Part shown: positions 63,392 through 64,000 of the stretch, in pieces
Layout: every line of letters starts with the position of its first letter
Position numbering within the stretch: position 1 is the stretch's first letter
DNA from: Paenibacillus sp. J31TS4
Lineage (GTDB): Bacteria > Bacillota > Bacilli > Paenibacillales > NBRC-103111
Length of the DNA stretch: 64,000 bases
Assembly: GCF_018403265.1 (NCBI RefSeq)
Contig: NZ_BOSI01000001.1
Span: 930,001-994,000, forward strand
Direction: 5' to 3'
Made by a program: the position numbers and the translations under genes
The notes under the pieces: generated by a model
Told to the model about the DNA's origin: nothing
The model's input: only the letters and a program-made list of their open reading frames with translations
Databases searched by the model: none

Positions 63392-64000
63392 TTATTCGGG
63401 AGGCAGCAGCACGATCCGGCCTTCCTCCATCGTCACGCGAAGCTTGTTCTTGTCCTTGACGCCCAGCGCTTCGAGATAACCGGCCGGAATCTGGAGACGC
63501 CCCGCCTTGTCCACGACCGCGTACTCGACGTGGGTCTCCTCCTCGGCCTCTCTCTCCAGCTCGGCCAGCTCCTCCGCATAGGAGACGCGCCGGATCATCT
63601 CCGAGGACGTCTTGCCGTCGCGAATGGCAACGACGCGGTCTACCTTGCGGGCGAGCAGCGGATCGTGCGTGACGATGACGACCGTCAGCCCCATCGTCCG
63701 GTTCAGCTCACGGAACAGGTCGAGGATTTGATTGGCCATACGCGTGTCGACCGAGCCTGTCGGCTCGTCGGCGAGGAGCAGCTTGGGCTGATTCGCCAGC
63801 GCAATGGCGATCGCCACGCGCTGCTGCTCACCCCCGGACAGCTCGTTCAGCCGGTTGTTCCGGCGGTGGCTAAGCCCGACGGCGTCGAGCAGCGCGAGCG
63901 CCCGCTGCCGCTTGCGCTTGCCGTGCAGCAGAATCGGCAGCTCCACATTCTCCTGCGCGGTGAGATACGGAATCAGATTGCGCGCGTTGTTCTGCCAGAC
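63392..64000 (-). CDS. ABC transporter ATPase with C-terminal AbrB-like domain (5' end outside window)
   Basis: At least 202 residues, open to the right edge. Only the part after Walker A is seen: Q-loop VWQNNARNLIPYLTAQENVELP, signature LSGGEQQRVAIAIAL, Walker B LLLADEPTGSVD, and THD switch, typical of MacB/LolD-type ATPases. Unusually, after a Glu-rich hinge (about 65 residues from the end) the last 46 residues form an AbrB/SpoVT-like swapped-hairpin domain (VDKAGRLQIPAGYLEALGVKDKNKLRV). The permease would lie beyond the window. Confidence 0.88.
   Translation of the reverse strand, partial: VWQNNARNLIPYLTAQENVELPILLHGKRKRQRALALLDAVGLSHRRNNRLNELSGGEQQRVAIAIALANQPKLLLADEPTGSVDTRMANQILDLFRELNRTMGLTVVIVTHDPLLARKVDRVVAIRDGKTSSEMIRRVSYAEELAELEREAEEETHVEYAVVDKAGRLQIPAGYLEALGVKDKNKLRVTMEEGRIVLLPPE

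Noticed and set aside
63392-63946. Internal GTG as the start of the ABC ATPase
   Set aside because: The frame stays open to the window edge with the Q-loop region upstream and the Walker A would be missing; the start is outside the window.

Overview
The window reads as a chromosomal segment of a high-GC, endospore-forming Firmicute of the Paenibacillaceae type (Paenibacillus or Cohnella relatives). The evidence is a complete spo0A/spoIVB/spoIIIA set, splB, YjcZ-type sporulation micro-proteins, Bacillus-type regulators (MntR, Zur, ArgR), and gene order over about 2-35 kb that is collinear with the known Bacillus subtilis spo0A-yqhQ region. I see no rRNA, tRNA, CRISPR array, insertion sequence or phage gene.

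Layout. 1-2.1 kb: the start of a sugar-type solute-binding lipoprotein (runs off the left edge), a flavodoxin-fold quinone reductase and a VOC protein. 2.2-33.8 kb, almost all on the minus strand: spo0A, spoIVB, recN, argR, a small membrane protein, tlyA, dxs, [yclPON iron importer], ispA, xseB, xseA, folD, nusB, DUF2273, amaP, asp23-like, accC, accB, spoIIIAH-AA, yqhV, [comA, comB, DUF441 on the plus strand, then lysC], efp, an Xaa-Pro peptidase and aroQ. The bracketed groups interrupt the ancestral order. The iron importer is a self-contained cassette, with its own Fur boxes, promoter and terminators, lying between ispA and dxs. The comA/comB sulfolactate genes face the opposite way between yqhV and efp. 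34-41.6 kb: yqhQ, a small membrane protein, mntR, splB, a zinc uptake operon adcA-adcC-adcB-ccdA with a Zur box and near-consensus promoter, and three YjcZ micro-genes. 41.7-49.4 kb: a methyltransferase, metG behind a T-box leader, yidD, zur and a SWIM/SNF2 helicase. 49.5-54.9 kb: a divergent Fur-controlled siderophore importer (binding protein opposite two permeases, an ATPase and a FhuF-type reductase). 55-64 kb: a Gfo/Idh/MocA oxidoreductase, two GNAT acetyltransferases, a PAP2 phosphatase, a rhomboid protease, an NHEJ operon (ku plus ligase and polymerase encoded separately), a HAD phosphatase, a universal stress protein, and the end of an ABC ATPase fused to an AbrB-like domain.

How the parts work together. 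Metal homeostasis is a strong theme: Fur-type sites at two iron loci, a Zur site at adc, zur itself, and mntR. Sporulation is the second: Spo0A with a SigH-type promoter and 0A boxes, the SpoIIIA channel, the SpoIVB protease, spore photoproduct lyase, possible sulfolactate synthesis and NHEJ for spore DNA repair. The rest is housekeeping (isoprenoid precursors, fatty acid initiation, folate, translation). Many starts are TTG or GTG; start sites were chosen by Shine-Dalgarno spacing and remembered family N-termini.
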